A DNA stretch of 64,000 bases from Paenibacillus humicola (GCF_028826105.1 NZ_JAQGPL010000001.1:1328501-1392500), one strand, 5' to 3'; counted from the first letter of the stretch, positions 16,674 through 25,917 are shown. Program-made: numbers and translations. The notes: generated by a model from the sequence alone, not told the origin.

Positions 16674-17594
16674 GTGAAACCTGACATCGCAATCGGAAAC
16701 TGGCCGACGATGCTGACGCCCTTCACCTTATCGGGGAGCATTGACTATCCGGCCTTGGAGCGGATGATTGAATGGTATATTGCCGGAGGGGTCAACGGAT
16801 TGTTCGCGGTCTGCCAATCCAGCGAGATGTTTTACCTCGCGTTGGAGGAGCGGGTCGAGCTGGCCCGTTTCGTGGTCGAGAAAGCGGCCGGAAGAGTTCC
16901 GGTTATCGCATCGGGGCATATCTCCGAGCGCATGGAGGATCAGCTCGAGGAAATCCGCCGGATCGCCGCGACGGGGATCGAAGCGTTCGTGCTGGTCAGC
17001 AACCGTTTGGCGGCGGAGAATGAGGATGATTCGGTCTGGCGGCGAAATGCCGAGCATCTGCTCGAGAGCGTGCCGGACATCGCGTTCGGCATTTATGAAT
17101 GTCCCTTCCCGTATAAACGGCTGCTTTCGCCGGAGCTGCTCAAGTGGTGCGCCGATACGGGACGGTTCTGGTTTCTGAAGGATACGTGCTGCAGCATCGA
17201 CCAAATCCGCGCCAAGCTCGCGGCGGTCCGGGGCACGAAGCTGAAGCTGTTCAACGCCAATACCGCGACCCTGCTGGAATCGCTGCAGCTTGGGGCGGCG
17301 GGCTTCAGCGGCATTATGGCCAATTTCCATCCGGAGCTGTATACGTGGCTGCTCAAGGAATGGCGGAATACGCCGGTTCAGGCCGGAGTCATGCAGGGAT
17401 TTCTGACCATGGCCTCCTATGCGGAGCTGAAGCTGTATCCCGCCAACGCCAAGTATTACATGCAGCTGTGCGGACTGCCGATCACAACGGTGTGCCGCTC
17501 GAGAGGGTCCGAGCCGCTGCCCGAGCTCCAGCAGACGGAAATGCTGCAGCTGCAGGCTATCACGTCTTACATCAAGGCATGCTTCGGCGCCTGA
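16674..17594 (+). CDS. Dihydrodipicolinate synthase/N-acetylneuraminate lyase family aldolase
   Basis: A 306-residue class I aldolase with the DapA/NanA TIM barrel. The Schiff-base lysine is Lys169 (WFLKDT), and the tyrosine of the YxxP motif is Tyr141 (IYECPFP). The usual GTTGE loop is replaced by CQSSEM (GLFAVCQSSEMFYL), which differs from both DapA and NanA and argues for another 2-keto sugar acid. The GTG start is preferred over the ATG at 16656 because the remnant at 2510 begins at the same point, and GAGAGGATTGG precedes it. It closes sugar locus A, and a 60-base gap leads to an aldo/keto reductase, so it may be cotranscribed with that set. Confidence 0.88.
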   Translation: MKPDIAIGNWPTMLTPFTLSGSIDYPALERMIEWYIAGGVNGLFAVCQSSEMFYLALEERVELARFVVEKAAGRVPVIASGHISERMEDQLEEIRRIAATGIEAFVLVSNRLAAENEDDSVWRRNAEHLLESVPDIAFGIYECPFPYKRLLSPELLKWCADTGRFWFLKDTCCSIDQIRAKLAAVRGTKLKLFNANTATLLESLQLGAAGFSGIMANFHPELYTWLLKEWRNTPVQAGVMQGFLTMASYAELKLYPANAKYYMQLCGLPITTVCRSRGSEPLPELQQTEMLQLQAITSYIKACFGA

Positions 17595-17653
17595 TACACA
17601 GGTCTATTTATAAAAGTTGAACATATTTATCCTACATCGAGGAGGTTTGGACC

Positions 17654-18553
17654 ATGAAATATACGATTTTCGGAAAAACAGGGCTGAGTGTCAGCCGCAT
17701 CGCAGTGGGAGGATATCCTTTCGCCGGGGTGAATAAGGCGCAGGGTTGGGACCCTTACAGCCCGCAAGGCAGAAAAGACGCGATACGCGTCGTTCACGCC
17801 GCGTTGGATGCCGGAATCAATTATGTTGACACGGCACCCAGTTACGGCCAAGGACATAGCGAGAGTATCATCGGCGAAGCTCTTCAGGGCAAACGGGAGA
17901 AAGTCATCCTTGCAACGAAAGTAACCTGGACGACTTCGTGGGCTGAAATTGGTAAAGAGGGCGTTATACGAGGCGTGGAAGAAAGTCTCCGGAGGCTCAA
18001 GACTGATTATGTCGACGTGATACAGCTTCACGGCGGTATTTATTCGCACAAAGATACTCGAGACGTATTGAGTGCAGGTCCTATGGAGGCGCTTCATTTG
18101 CTGCGGGAACAAGGGAAGGTTAAGTTTTTGGGACTCACAACAGAGGACGCCTGTTCTATTTTAGAATTGATTGACACGAATCTGTTTGATATCGCACAAA
18201 TCAATTACAATTTAATTTATCAAAATGCGGCACTCCGGTTTCTCGACCGGGCGAAGGAGAAAAATCTCGGCGTTGCCGTCATGAGACCTATGACTTCCGG
18301 TATATTCCAGAGATTGCTGGAACACTTGGCGCCTCGCTTGCTGGAGACGGAGGATATTTATCGGTTATGCTTAAAATTTTTGCTATCGGATTCGCGTATT
18401 CATATGCTGAATATAGGGGCGAGATGGCCGGAGGAGGTCGAACGAAACATACGGTTTCTCGATGAATTCACTCCGGACTTCGATATTGCCGATCTTCCGA
18501 GGTTGACGGCAAAAATTTACGAATCCGACGACAAACGGAATGGATTGGCGTAA
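17654..18553 (+). CDS. Aldo/keto reductase
   Basis: A 299-residue NAD(P)H-dependent oxidoreductase with the AKR barrel. Visible motifs are GLSVSRIAVGGYPF, the DTAPSYGQGHSE segment with catalytic Asp and Tyr, the LATKVTW lysine and the VIQLHG histidine. GAGGAGG lies nine bases before the ATG. It is followed by a Gfo/Idh/MocA gene, an MFS transporter and an MBL hydrolase, all on the same strand. The substrate is probably a sugar or sugar acid. Confidence 0.9.
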   Translation: MKYTIFGKTGLSVSRIAVGGYPFAGVNKAQGWDPYSPQGRKDAIRVVHAALDAGINYVDTAPSYGQGHSESIIGEALQGKREKVILATKVTWTTSWAEIGKEGVIRGVEESLRRLKTDYVDVIQLHGGIYSHKDTRDVLSAGPMEALHLLREQGKVKFLGLTTEDACSILELIDTNLFDIAQINYNLIYQNAALRFLDRAKEKNLGVAVMRPMTSGIFQRLLEHLAPRLLETEDIYRLCLKFLLSDSRIHMLNIGARWPEEVERNIRFLDEFTPDFDIADLPRLTAKIYESDDKRNGLA

Positions 18554-18636
18554 GGAAGGTTTCATGATTGACGTTTGTGCCCATGTCGAATCGCCGTCAA
18601 GGAATAATGCATCCGGTCTCTTTAAGGAGGATTCCC

Positions 18637-19614
18637 ATGTTAAAATTATGCATCATCGGATGCTCGAGTTTCGTCTACGACTTCCTATACGATTGTACGA
18701 AAAAATTTCCGCTGACTCTCGCTGCTATTTGTGACAGTCCCCAAAATACGGAAAATTTCTCTGCACGATATCGTTGTCCGGCAGTTTATGATGACTATAT
18801 GTTCATGCTGGAGCGGGAAAAGCCGGATCTGGTCATTTCCTTTCCCGCTTATGGGGAGCAGTTCGAGATTGCCAAACAATGCCTTCTGTCAGGAGCCCAC
18901 GTTTTTTCTGAAAGACCGGTCTGTTTAAGCTCACGGCAGGCCGCGGAACTGGCGGAAATTCAGAAAACAACGAACCGCTTTGTAATGGCGAGGCTTAACA
19001 GGCGGTATACCCCTTCTTACGTGATGGCGAAGCGGATATTGGAAAAGAAGGAATTTGGGGCCTCAACCATGTACCTGGCGAAGTACCATGCTTCGGCATA
19101 CGAATCCGAAAACAGCTTTATTTGGAATCATACGATTCATCACTTGGACTTGGCAAGGTACCTGGTCGGGGAACTTGAGCTCCTGCATGCGGAACGCATA
19201 TACGTTGATTACAATCGGGTCGGATACAACATATCGTTTCGTTCAGCGCAAGGCTGCATCGGCGTCATACAGACCAGCTCGCTCCAGAGCGGGGAATATC
19301 CCATGGAGAGGGTGGAAGTGACCGGCGACCGGCGCAATGTGATTGTCGATAACATCAGATCGCTGCAATATTTCCGGCCGGCTCCCATACGCGAGTCCAT
19401 AGCCGCCATGGACATGTCCGATGACGGGGACACGCTGATGTGGACACAAAACTTTGCGCAATTGAACAATTTCACTTTTTACGGATTCGAAAATATGTTC
19501 GAGCATTTCGTGTCGTGTATGGAATCCGGGAAGAAGCCATCGTTAGAAATGGAAGATACGGCGAAGACAATCGAGCTGGTAGAAAAATTAAATCAACTAG
19601 TACAATCATCATGA
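18637..19614 (+). CDS. Gfo/Idh/MocA family oxidoreductase with atypical nucleotide loop
   Basis: A 325-residue protein of the Gfo/Idh/MocA fold: Rossmann N-terminus and a C-terminal alpha/beta domain. The dinucleotide loop is degenerate (LCIIGCSSFVYDFLYD instead of GxGxxG), and the EKP catalytic motif reads SERPVC. IHHLDLARYLVG matches the substrate-side histidine motif. The ATG is fixed by TTTAAGGAGG six bases upstream. The altered loop and SERP motif suggest changed cofactor use or a non-redox role; this is inference. Confidence 0.8.
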   Translation: MLKLCIIGCSSFVYDFLYDCTKKFPLTLAAICDSPQNTENFSARYRCPAVYDDYMFMLEREKPDLVISFPAYGEQFEIAKQCLLSGAHVFSERPVCLSSRQAAELAEIQKTTNRFVMARLNRRYTPSYVMAKRILEKKEFGASTMYLAKYHASAYESENSFIWNHTIHHLDLARYLVGELELLHAERIYVDYNRVGYNISFRSAQGCIGVIQTSSLQSGEYPMERVEVTGDRRNVIVDNIRSLQYFRPAPIRESIAAMDMSDDGDTLMWTQNFAQLNNFTFYGFENMFEHFVSCMESGKKPSLEMEDTAKTIELVEKLNQLVQSS

Positions 19615-19740
19615 AAATGGATGGTTGGCCAGAATGGACATTAACCGCGCAACCCATGAGATCTATTATGATACGATTTCCGAATTGCGTTTCATAGGGA
19701 CCGACTGTTATCGCTTAACAAGATGACGAGGAGGAGTACA

Positions 19741-21012
19741 ATGAAAACGAATTCAGTATTGGATGCCGGAACAATCGATCCGGAAAGGGGGCGGTTAAAA
19801 CGGGCATGGATTTCTACGATCATCATTTCGCTCTTATTGACCGTCGATTATATGGATCGCGGGGCTCTGTCCGTGGCCACGCCGTTTATCCGGGAAGAGT
19901 TTCATATGAGTCCTACCGCGTTTGGGGCGTTAGTCTCCATTTTTGCTTGGCCTTATGCATTTAGCTTGCTGCTTGCAGGGGCACTGGTTGACCGCTGGGG
20001 TTCGCGTGTATTGCTGTCGATTGCGGCTGTGCTTTGGTCGGTATCAGCCGGGGCAATGGGTGCTGTAAGTACTGTCGGCCAATTTTTTGGATTAAGGATT
20101 TCGTTGGGAATTACGGAATCGCCGGCTTATATGTCCGCTGCCAGGGCCAATAAGCTTTGGTTTACCGAGAGAGAGCAGCATGTACCCACGGGGATTTGGA
20201 ATTCCACTTCATCTTTAGGCCCTGCGTTGGCCCCGTTGCTGTTAACACCTGTGATGCTGGCTTGGGGCTGGCGCGCCATGTTCATCACAATCGGAGCTGT
20301 CGGAGTGGTGCTGGCAGTTATCTGGTATACTTATTATCGTGAGCGACCTTCATTTGCCGGTACGATTACACCGATGAAGGAAACGGCCAAAATCAGCTTT
20401 AGTGAATGGCTGAAAATTTTTCGCCATCGCACCCCGCTATTTTTAGCTATTGGCTCCTTTTTTGGAGGGTACTGGGGATTTACCTTATTAGGGTGGCTGC
20501 CCGGCTATCTGGAAATCAGCCGCAAGGTTTCGATCGCGGAGACAGGAGTTCTTGCTTCTCTGCCTTACCTGGCCGGATTTTTAGGAGCTATTTTGGGGGG
20601 GCGTTCGCCTAACTTCTTTATGGCCCGGGGCCTGGATCGAATTACGTCCTGTAAAATTGGTTTAGTTGGCGGCAGTCTCATTAATGCTCTCATGATTATT
20701 CCGGCTGTTTTAAGCGGGAGCGTAACCGTTTCGATTATATGCTTTACGATCGGCGGTTTCTTTGGTTCATTTTCTTCAACCAATTCATGGACCACCATTC
20801 AAACGGTTTCTCCCGTATCCAGGGTTGGTTCCATAGGCGGAATCTGGAATTGGGGAGGGTTTATGGGATCGGGCGTTGGTCCATTCGTAACCGGATTATT
20901 AATTCAGATGACGGGCAGCTTTGTTGTTCCGCTGCTATTGGGAAGTTTATTGTTATTCATCCAGGTTGCCTGCTATTGGTTTGGTATAAAAGAAGCAGTA
21001 CCTGAGACGTAA
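19741..21012 (+). CDS. MFS transporter (ACS/hexuronate-type)
   Basis: A 423-residue, 12-helix permease of the major facilitator superfamily, anion:cation symporter type. The first helix ends in VDYMDRGALSVATPFI, the signature of hexuronate, glucarate and phthalate transporters; LVDRWGSRVLLSIAAV gives the loop 2-3 motif. GAGGAGG precedes the chosen ATG. It probably imports an organic acid or sugar acid for the neighbouring enzymes. Confidence 0.88.
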   Translation: MKTNSVLDAGTIDPERGRLKRAWISTIIISLLLTVDYMDRGALSVATPFIREEFHMSPTAFGALVSIFAWPYAFSLLLAGALVDRWGSRVLLSIAAVLWSVSAGAMGAVSTVGQFFGLRISLGITESPAYMSAARANKLWFTEREQHVPTGIWNSTSSLGPALAPLLLTPVMLAWGWRAMFITIGAVGVVLAVIWYTYYRERPSFAGTITPMKETAKISFSEWLKIFRHRTPLFLAIGSFFGGYWGFTLLGWLPGYLEISRKVSIAETGVLASLPYLAGFLGAILGGRSPNFFMARGLDRITSCKIGLVGGSLINALMIIPAVLSGSVTVSIICFTIGGFFGSFSSTNSWTTIQTVSPVSRVGSIGGIWNWGGFMGSGVGPFVTGLLIQMTGSFVVPLLLGSLLLFIQVACYWFGIKEAVPET

Positions 21013-21121
21013 GTTAACGGATAGATTGGACGTGACTCTTTGCTGCCCCGACGGTTCATAGAAGGGAGGCACGCGCCCAAAATTACGATTCCATCATAGG
21101 TACAAGAGGTGAGGTGAATTT

Positions 21122-21760
21122 ATGGCATCTATCAAGTGGGACATTTTAACCATTGGACATCTTAGCCGAAATAAGTTCTGGGGCGAATCGGAACAACAAG
21201 CGTATAGGTCTCCACGATGTACATGTACTTTGATTCAAACGGAAGGACAAATAATCCTTGTAGATCCCGGTTGTCCGCCTGAGGACATGGATAAAGTCGT
21301 AAATCAACGAACAGGTCTTCACGTGGAAGATATTGGAACAGTATTCCTGACACACTTTCATGGGGATCACCGATATGGTATCGAAGCATTCCCGCATGCT
21401 CATTGGTTAATGGCTGCTAACGAAGTAGAGGATTGGAATCAGCTCGTCTCACAAGACAGTCCGGAACGTAAAATCCTGGATCGGATCGAGCCTGTCGGCG
21501 GCTGTATTGCTCCCGGCATTCAATTGCTGGCAACTCCAGGTCATACATCAGGCCATACTTCCCTGTTATTTACTTCTAAAGGCAGACAAGTAGTGATTGC
21601 GGCGGATGCTGCGATGACCCAGGACTTTTTTGAAACCGATCAATATTACTTTAATACGGTTGACCCTGAATCAGCAGTTAAGTCCATTCAATTGATTAAA
21701 AAATGCGCGGATATTGTGGTACCTGGACATGACAACTACTTCTTGCAGCAAAGGGCATAG
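21122..21760 (+). CDS. Metallo-beta-lactamase fold hydrolase
   Basis: A 212-residue MBL-fold enzyme with all metal ligands: THFHGDH (HxHxDH), the next histidine in ATPGHTSGHTSLL, Asp in VIAADAAM, and the final VVPGHDNYF. The N-terminus is typical of short lactonase-like or glyoxalase-II-like members. It is the last gene of the 17.6-21.8 kb set and is followed by a hairpin. A lactonase or thioesterase role in the sugar-acid pathway is possible; the substrate is unknown. Confidence 0.87.
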   Translation: MASIKWDILTIGHLSRNKFWGESEQQAYRSPRCTCTLIQTEGQIILVDPGCPPEDMDKVVNQRTGLHVEDIGTVFLTHFHGDHRYGIEAFPHAHWLMAANEVEDWNQLVSQDSPERKILDRIEPVGGCIAPGIQLLATPGHTSGHTSLLFTSKGRQVVIAADAAMTQDFFETDQYYFNTVDPESAVKSIQLIKKCADIVVPGHDNYFLQQRA

Positions 21761-21768
21761 AACAAGAC

Positions 21769-21796
21769 GCGGCTGCCGGCCTGGATCGGCAGCCGC
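21769..21796 (+). terminator. Hairpin, probable terminator
   Basis: A perfect 10-base stem GCGGCTGCCG/CGGCAGCCGC with an 8-base loop follows the MBL gene by 8 bases. The U-tract is poor (GTTAAGTTT). Confidence 0.6.
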
Positions 21797-21884
21797 GTTA
21801 AGTTTAACGGCTTGATTAGATTATCACTTAAATATCGCCTTGAAGCGTAATATGGGCCCGATTGTTTTATTAGCTTGATCCTCG

Positions 21885-21911
21885 AGATCCGTCGCTGACG
21901 GATCTTTTTTT
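21885..21911 (+). terminator. Rho-independent terminator
   Basis: GATCCGTC/GACGGATC with loop GCT is followed by seven Ts. It is the twin of the hairpin at 6851-6876. Confidence 0.85.
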
Positions 21912-21992
21912 ACATCCCACCCAAACTAGCGTAAGGCATCATCGTTTTGAGAAATCCAACTTGTCATAATTAAATTTAATTTGGATACCTAT

Positions 21993-22122
21993 ACAAAGGG
22001 GAGCAGACAAAGGGGAGCCCTGCAAACACCATTTTACATCGGCTTTTGTCACTCCGACTGGTATCCGCGATGGCGATTTGTCTGGATGTTCCCGGGATTT
22101 TTAAAGGCCGGGAGCTCTTTTT
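21993..22122 (+). promoter_or_regulatory. Leader of the YesM-type kinase, with direct repeat and attenuator-like hairpin
   Basis: Between the terminator and the kinase start lie two exact copies of ACAAAGGGGAGC (21993-22004 and 22007-22018, period 14). A hairpin TCCCGG/CCGGGA (22090-22113) follows, with TTTTT at 22118-22122, which looks like a weak intrinsic terminator 35 bases before the ATG. The same leader, with changes that weaken the hairpin, exists in the 6840-7291 remnant. A regulatory role is inference. Confidence 0.4.
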
Positions 22123-22156
22123 CTGGACAGCCTGTGACAGGGAGGGGACTCGGCGA

Positions 22157-23980
22157 ATGCTGGGAAAAGTAAACCATCTCAAGTTAAAATCTCAGCTTTT
22201 GATTTTAATCGGCCTTTCGATCAGTATCATTATTTTGCTTCAGACCATATCTCTAAGCTGGTTCGGCTCGATAAACCGGCGGAACTATTCGGAATTTCTA
22301 AAAGACGCCTCAAACCAGCTTGTTACGAAAGCGGTTTCATTCACGACCGACATTGACAATATTGCGACGATTACCTCCTATAACCATATAACCAACCAAT
22401 TTATCAATACCCAGCGGATCGATGAGCTGCTGAGGTTCAGGAATAACATGGAGCTGATGATCGAGTCCATTATGCTCTCGAACAGAAGCATCAGCGACAT
22501 TCTGATTACCGACCTCGATATGATTAATATCGGCGCCTATCGCAGTGAGGATTTCTGGGTGCTGAGCGAAATAAAGAGACGCTACCTGAACGGTGAAATC
22601 CGGATGGACCAGCCTACTCATTATGTGCTGGACGACCCTGAGCATGGCAGGGTGTTTTATGTGTGCGTAACCAAATCGTTCAGCTCCTTGATAACGGGCG
22701 TTCCGTTTTTTACCGTTGTCATTTACAACGCGGACAGTTTCATCAGTACCATCTCCAGCCTGCAGTCCAATTACAATTCGCTCTTTATCATTGCCGATAC
22801 CGGGGGCAATATTGTGGCTTCGAATCGTAAGCATTTCGAGGAAAAGGACAAGAAGCTGATCCGGGCAGCGCTGACCGCCAAGAAGACGGCAAGTCTGTCG
22901 GGAGGGTTCAGCAGCAGTGAACATTCCCTCGTCTATCAAAGGTCGATCCGTGATCTGAACTGGCGTGTGATCGGAATTATTCCGAATGTCGAGATCGATA
23001 AAGATTTGTTCGCACTGAAGCAGTTTGCTTTCCTCATGGGCATTGTCATCGTTGCCGTCCTGACGGCCTTCGGATTTGCCATTTATAGAAGCCTTGCCAC
23101 GCCAATCATCAAGATGGCCCGATTTATGAATTCGATCGGTCAAAACTACAGCAGCCAGCGGCTCGTCCTGAATAAAGCCAACGAAATCAGCCTGCTGGCG
23201 AGAGCATTGAACAAAATGCTGGATAATATCGATGCCATGACGGGCGCCGTGGTCGCCTCCCAAGAAAAGCTGTACAAGGCGGAGCTGGCCAAGAAGCGTG
23301 CGCAGTTCTCCGCTTTCCAAAGTCAGGTCAACCCGCATTTTTTGTATAACACGCTGGACTGTATCAGAGGTATTGCTTTAACCCGGGGAGTTCCTGAGAT
23401 TTCCGAGATTGCGACCGCCATGGCGAAAATTTTCAGATACAGCATCAAGGAAAACAACGATGTGAAGGTGGGCGACGAGATCGGATGCATCAAAGAATAC
23501 ATCAAAATCATTCAAATCCGGCAGAGAAACCGGTTTGTCATCCGATATGAGATCGAGGAAAAGATCATGGACGGCTTGATTCCGAAAATGATTTTGCAGC
23601 CGCTTGTGGAAAATGCCGTGTTCCACGGTCTCGAGCAGAAGAAGGGAGCGGGAACGCTGATTATTGGAGGATATACGGCCGGCAGCAGCACCATACGGTT
23701 TACGATCGAAGACGACGGGAAAGGCATGAGCGCGGAAGTGCTGGCGGAGATCAGAAACAGCTTGGCCGCAGGTGATCCTCTGGAGGACGAACCCGGAGGA
23801 ACGAAGAAGAGAGGCTTGGGCATCGTGAACATCGACAGGCGGATTAAACTGCTTTATGGCCGTTCATATGGACTTTCGATCAGCAGCATGGAGCAGCAAG
23901 GAACCAAAGTGATTATCGAGCTGCCTTATGCGGGCGAACACCAAAATTCGTCCGAAACTCCCGAAAACCGTCCATCTTAA
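22157..23980 (+). CDS. YesM-type sensor histidine kinase
   Basis: A 607-residue membrane kinase. Helices lie at about 12-34 and 288-310 around a large extracellular sensor. Then come a HAMP-type linker (YRSLATPIIKMARFM), the His_kinase box FQSQVNPHFLYNTLDC with His394 as phosphoacceptor, and an ATPase domain with N-box PLVENAVFHGL and G-box DDGKGMS. GGAGGGG before 22157 sets the start. It senses a sugar or binding-protein state and should phosphorylate the YesN-type regulator at 28822. Its first part has a decayed copy at 6840-7291. Confidence 0.92.
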   Translation: MLGKVNHLKLKSQLLILIGLSISIIILLQTISLSWFGSINRRNYSEFLKDASNQLVTKAVSFTTDIDNIATITSYNHITNQFINTQRIDELLRFRNNMELMIESIMLSNRSISDILITDLDMINIGAYRSEDFWVLSEIKRRYLNGEIRMDQPTHYVLDDPEHGRVFYVCVTKSFSSLITGVPFFTVVIYNADSFISTISSLQSNYNSLFIIADTGGNIVASNRKHFEEKDKKLIRAALTAKKTASLSGGFSSSEHSLVYQRSIRDLNWRVIGIIPNVEIDKDLFALKQFAFLMGIVIVAVLTAFGFAIYRSLATPIIKMARFMNSIGQNYSSQRLVLNKANEISLLARALNKMLDNIDAMTGAVVASQEKLYKAELAKKRAQFSAFQSQVNPHFLYNTLDCIRGIALTRGVPEISEIATAMAKIFRYSIKENNDVKVGDEIGCIKEYIKIIQIRQRNRFVIRYEIEEKIMDGLIPKMILQPLVENAVFHGLEQKKGAGTLIIGGYTAGSSTIRFTIEDDGKGMSAEVLAEIRNSLAAGDPLEDEPGGTKKRGLGIVNIDRRIKLLYGRSYGLSISSMEQQGTKVIIELPYAGEHQNSSETPENRPS

Positions 23981-24056
23981 ATCCGCGCCGGCCCGACTAG
24001 ATTAGGAATAAAGCGATTTCAACAAGCGGATGAAGGAAAGGAGGTGATGAAGGGAA

Positions 24057-25013
24057 ATGAGCCAAACAGGCAGCGTGAACGGCGCGAAGCCCGGCTTTAA
24101 ACGGCAATGGGAGAAGCGAAAAGGGATGTATGTGAAATATCGGTACGTCTACTTATTGGTCATGCCGGGACTTCTGTATTTTCTTCTATTTAAAATCGCT
24201 CCGATGTGGGGACTGCTCATCGCGTTTAAAGATTTCAGTCCCTTTCGAGGGATATGGGGCAGTCCGTGGGTGGGATTTCACTATTTTGAGCAATTTTTTA
24301 CCAGCGCCTATTTTTATATCATGCTTCGCAATACGCTGGTCATCAGCCTGATGAATCTCGTTTTTTATTTTCCGGCTCCCATCCTGCTTGCGCTGCTCAT
24401 CAACGAAATTCGTTCGAATACGTTTAAACGGCTGAATCAAACGATTATCTATATGCCTCATTTTCTATCGTGGGTCGTCATTACGGGGATCACCTTCTTC
24501 ATGCTCAGCTCGGACGTAGGGCTGGTCAACAAGTTTATTGTGCATGCCGGCGGGGAGCCTGCAGCCTTCCTCTCCAACCCGAAATTGTTCTGGTGGGTGC
24601 TGCTGGCCCAGAATACCTGGAAGGAGGTCGGATGGGGGACGATTCTGTTCCTGGCGGCGATCACGCAGATCGATCCTTCTCAGTACGAAGCGGCGACCAT
24701 GGACGGGGCTACCCGCATGCAGAAGCTGCTGTACATTACCATTCCATCGATACTGCCTACCATTATCGTGCTTTTTATTCTGCGACTCGGTCAGGTCATG
24801 GATGTGGGCTTCGAGCAGGTGCTGCTGATGAGCAATCCGTTCGTAAGGGATGTTGCCGAGGTTTTCGATACGTATTCGTATAATCAGGGGATTAATCAAG
24901 GGAACTTCAGCGTCGCGGTGACGGTCGGCATTTTCAAGAGTTTCGCCGGGCTCGTCATGGTCGTCTTGTCCAACCGTTTTGTCAAAAAAATGGGGCACAC
25001 CGGTATCTATTAA
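24057..25013 (+). CDS. lplB: LplB-type sugar ABC transporter permease
   Basis: A 318-residue six-helix permease with coupling loop YEATMDGA (YEAATMDGATRMQKL) and an N-terminus rich in Lys/Arg. A near-perfect AAAGGAGGTGAT lies ten bases before the ATG. It begins the transporter of locus B, 76 bases after the kinase, and pairs with the YtcP-type protein downstream. Confidence 0.93.
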   Translation: MSQTGSVNGAKPGFKRQWEKRKGMYVKYRYVYLLVMPGLLYFLLFKIAPMWGLLIAFKDFSPFRGIWGSPWVGFHYFEQFFTSAYFYIMLRNTLVISLMNLVFYFPAPILLALLINEIRSNTFKRLNQTIIYMPHFLSWVVITGITFFMLSSDVGLVNKFIVHAGGEPAAFLSNPKLFWWVLLAQNTWKEVGWGTILFLAAITQIDPSQYEAATMDGATRMQKLLYITIPSILPTIIVLFILRLGQVMDVGFEQVLLMSNPFVRDVAEVFDTYSYNQGINQGNFSVAVTVGIFKSFAGLVMVVLSNRFVKKMGHTGIY

Positions 25014-25047
25014 ATGAAACTATCGAGGCGTAAGGAGCAGAGGTGAT

Positions 25048-25917
25048 ATGCACTCCCAAAAAACGTCGGCCGCGGATATCGCCATCTATTTGGTAACCGG
25101 CCTGATCTCGTTGATCTGTATTGCGCCCTTCTTTTATATCGTCAGCGTGTCCTTAACCGACCCTTCCGTCTATGTGCCGTTCAAATTGTACCTGATTCCC
25201 GAAAAATGGTCGTTTGCCTCCTACTCGTATATTCTCTCGACGTGGAATTTCATCCGTTCGGCGGAAAACACGCTGTTCGTCACCGTAACGGGAACGGCGC
25301 TCAATATTGCGTTCACCTACACGATGGCTTATGCGGTGACCAAGAAGGAGATGCCGCACCGGAACTTGTTCATGGGCATCATTATTTTCTCGCTCCTGTT
25401 TAACGCGGGGATTATTCCGAATTACCTGCTGGTCAAGGATCTCGGTTTAATGAACAGTCTCTGGGCGCTGATTCTCCCGGTGTTGACGAATTCATGGAGT
25501 CTGATCGTGGCCAAAAGCTTCATCGACGCGCTGCCGGATGAGCTTGAGGACTCCGCCAAAATCGACGGATGTACGGAGATCGGGACGTTTTTTCGCATCA
25601 TTCTTCCGCTCTCCAAGGCTTCCATTGCTACCCTTACGCTGTTCTTCGCGGTCGGGCATTGGAATACGTACTTCAGCGCGCTGATCTATCTCACCGATTC
25701 CGGGAAGAGCACCCTGCAGCTGTACGTGAAATCGATCTTGGTCGACGCTTCGACAAGCGGTGCAGGTACAACGGGTTCGGTGGATATGCTGAATCTCCCG
25801 TCCGAGACGGTGCGAATGGCCACGGTCGTACTGGCTATGCTTCCGATTATGGCCGTATATCCTTTTGTTCAGCGGTATTTCATCAAAGGCGTTATGCTCG
25901 GTTCCATCAAGGGCTGA
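25048..25917 (+). CDS. ytcP: YtcP-type sugar ABC transporter permease
   Basis: A 289-residue MalG-class permease. The coupling loop is DSAKIDGCTEIGTFFRI and the end is YPFVQRYFIKGVMLGSIKG, typical of the YtcP branch. It follows its partner by 34 bases. No ATPase is encoded in the operon. Confidence 0.93.
   Translation: MHSQKTSAADIAIYLVTGLISLICIAPFFYIVSVSLTDPSVYVPFKLYLIPEKWSFASYSYILSTWNFIRSAENTLFVTVTGTALNIAFTYTMAYAVTKKEMPHRNLFMGIIIFSLLFNAGIIPNYLLVKDLGLMNSLWALILPVLTNSWSLIVAKSFIDALPDELEDSAKIDGCTEIGTFFRIILPLSKASIATLTLFFAVGHWNTYFSALIYLTDSGKSTLQLYVKSILVDASTSGAGTTGSVDMLNLPSETVRMATVVLAMLPIMAVYPFVQRYFIKGVMLGSIKG

Noticed and set aside
13566..17594. Calling locus A a complete sialic-acid pathway
   Set aside because: There is no NanE, NanK or NagA/NagB-type gene nearby, and the aldolase loop is not NanA-like, so the substrate is left open.
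17144..17620. 158-codon frame over the dapA-like gene
   Set aside because: It is a shadow of the aldolase in another frame; family motifs are only in the aldolase frame.
22046..22156. Upstream extension of the YesM kinase from 22046
   Set aside because: The added 37 residues lie in the leader with the hairpin, and GGAGGGG fits the ATG at 22157.
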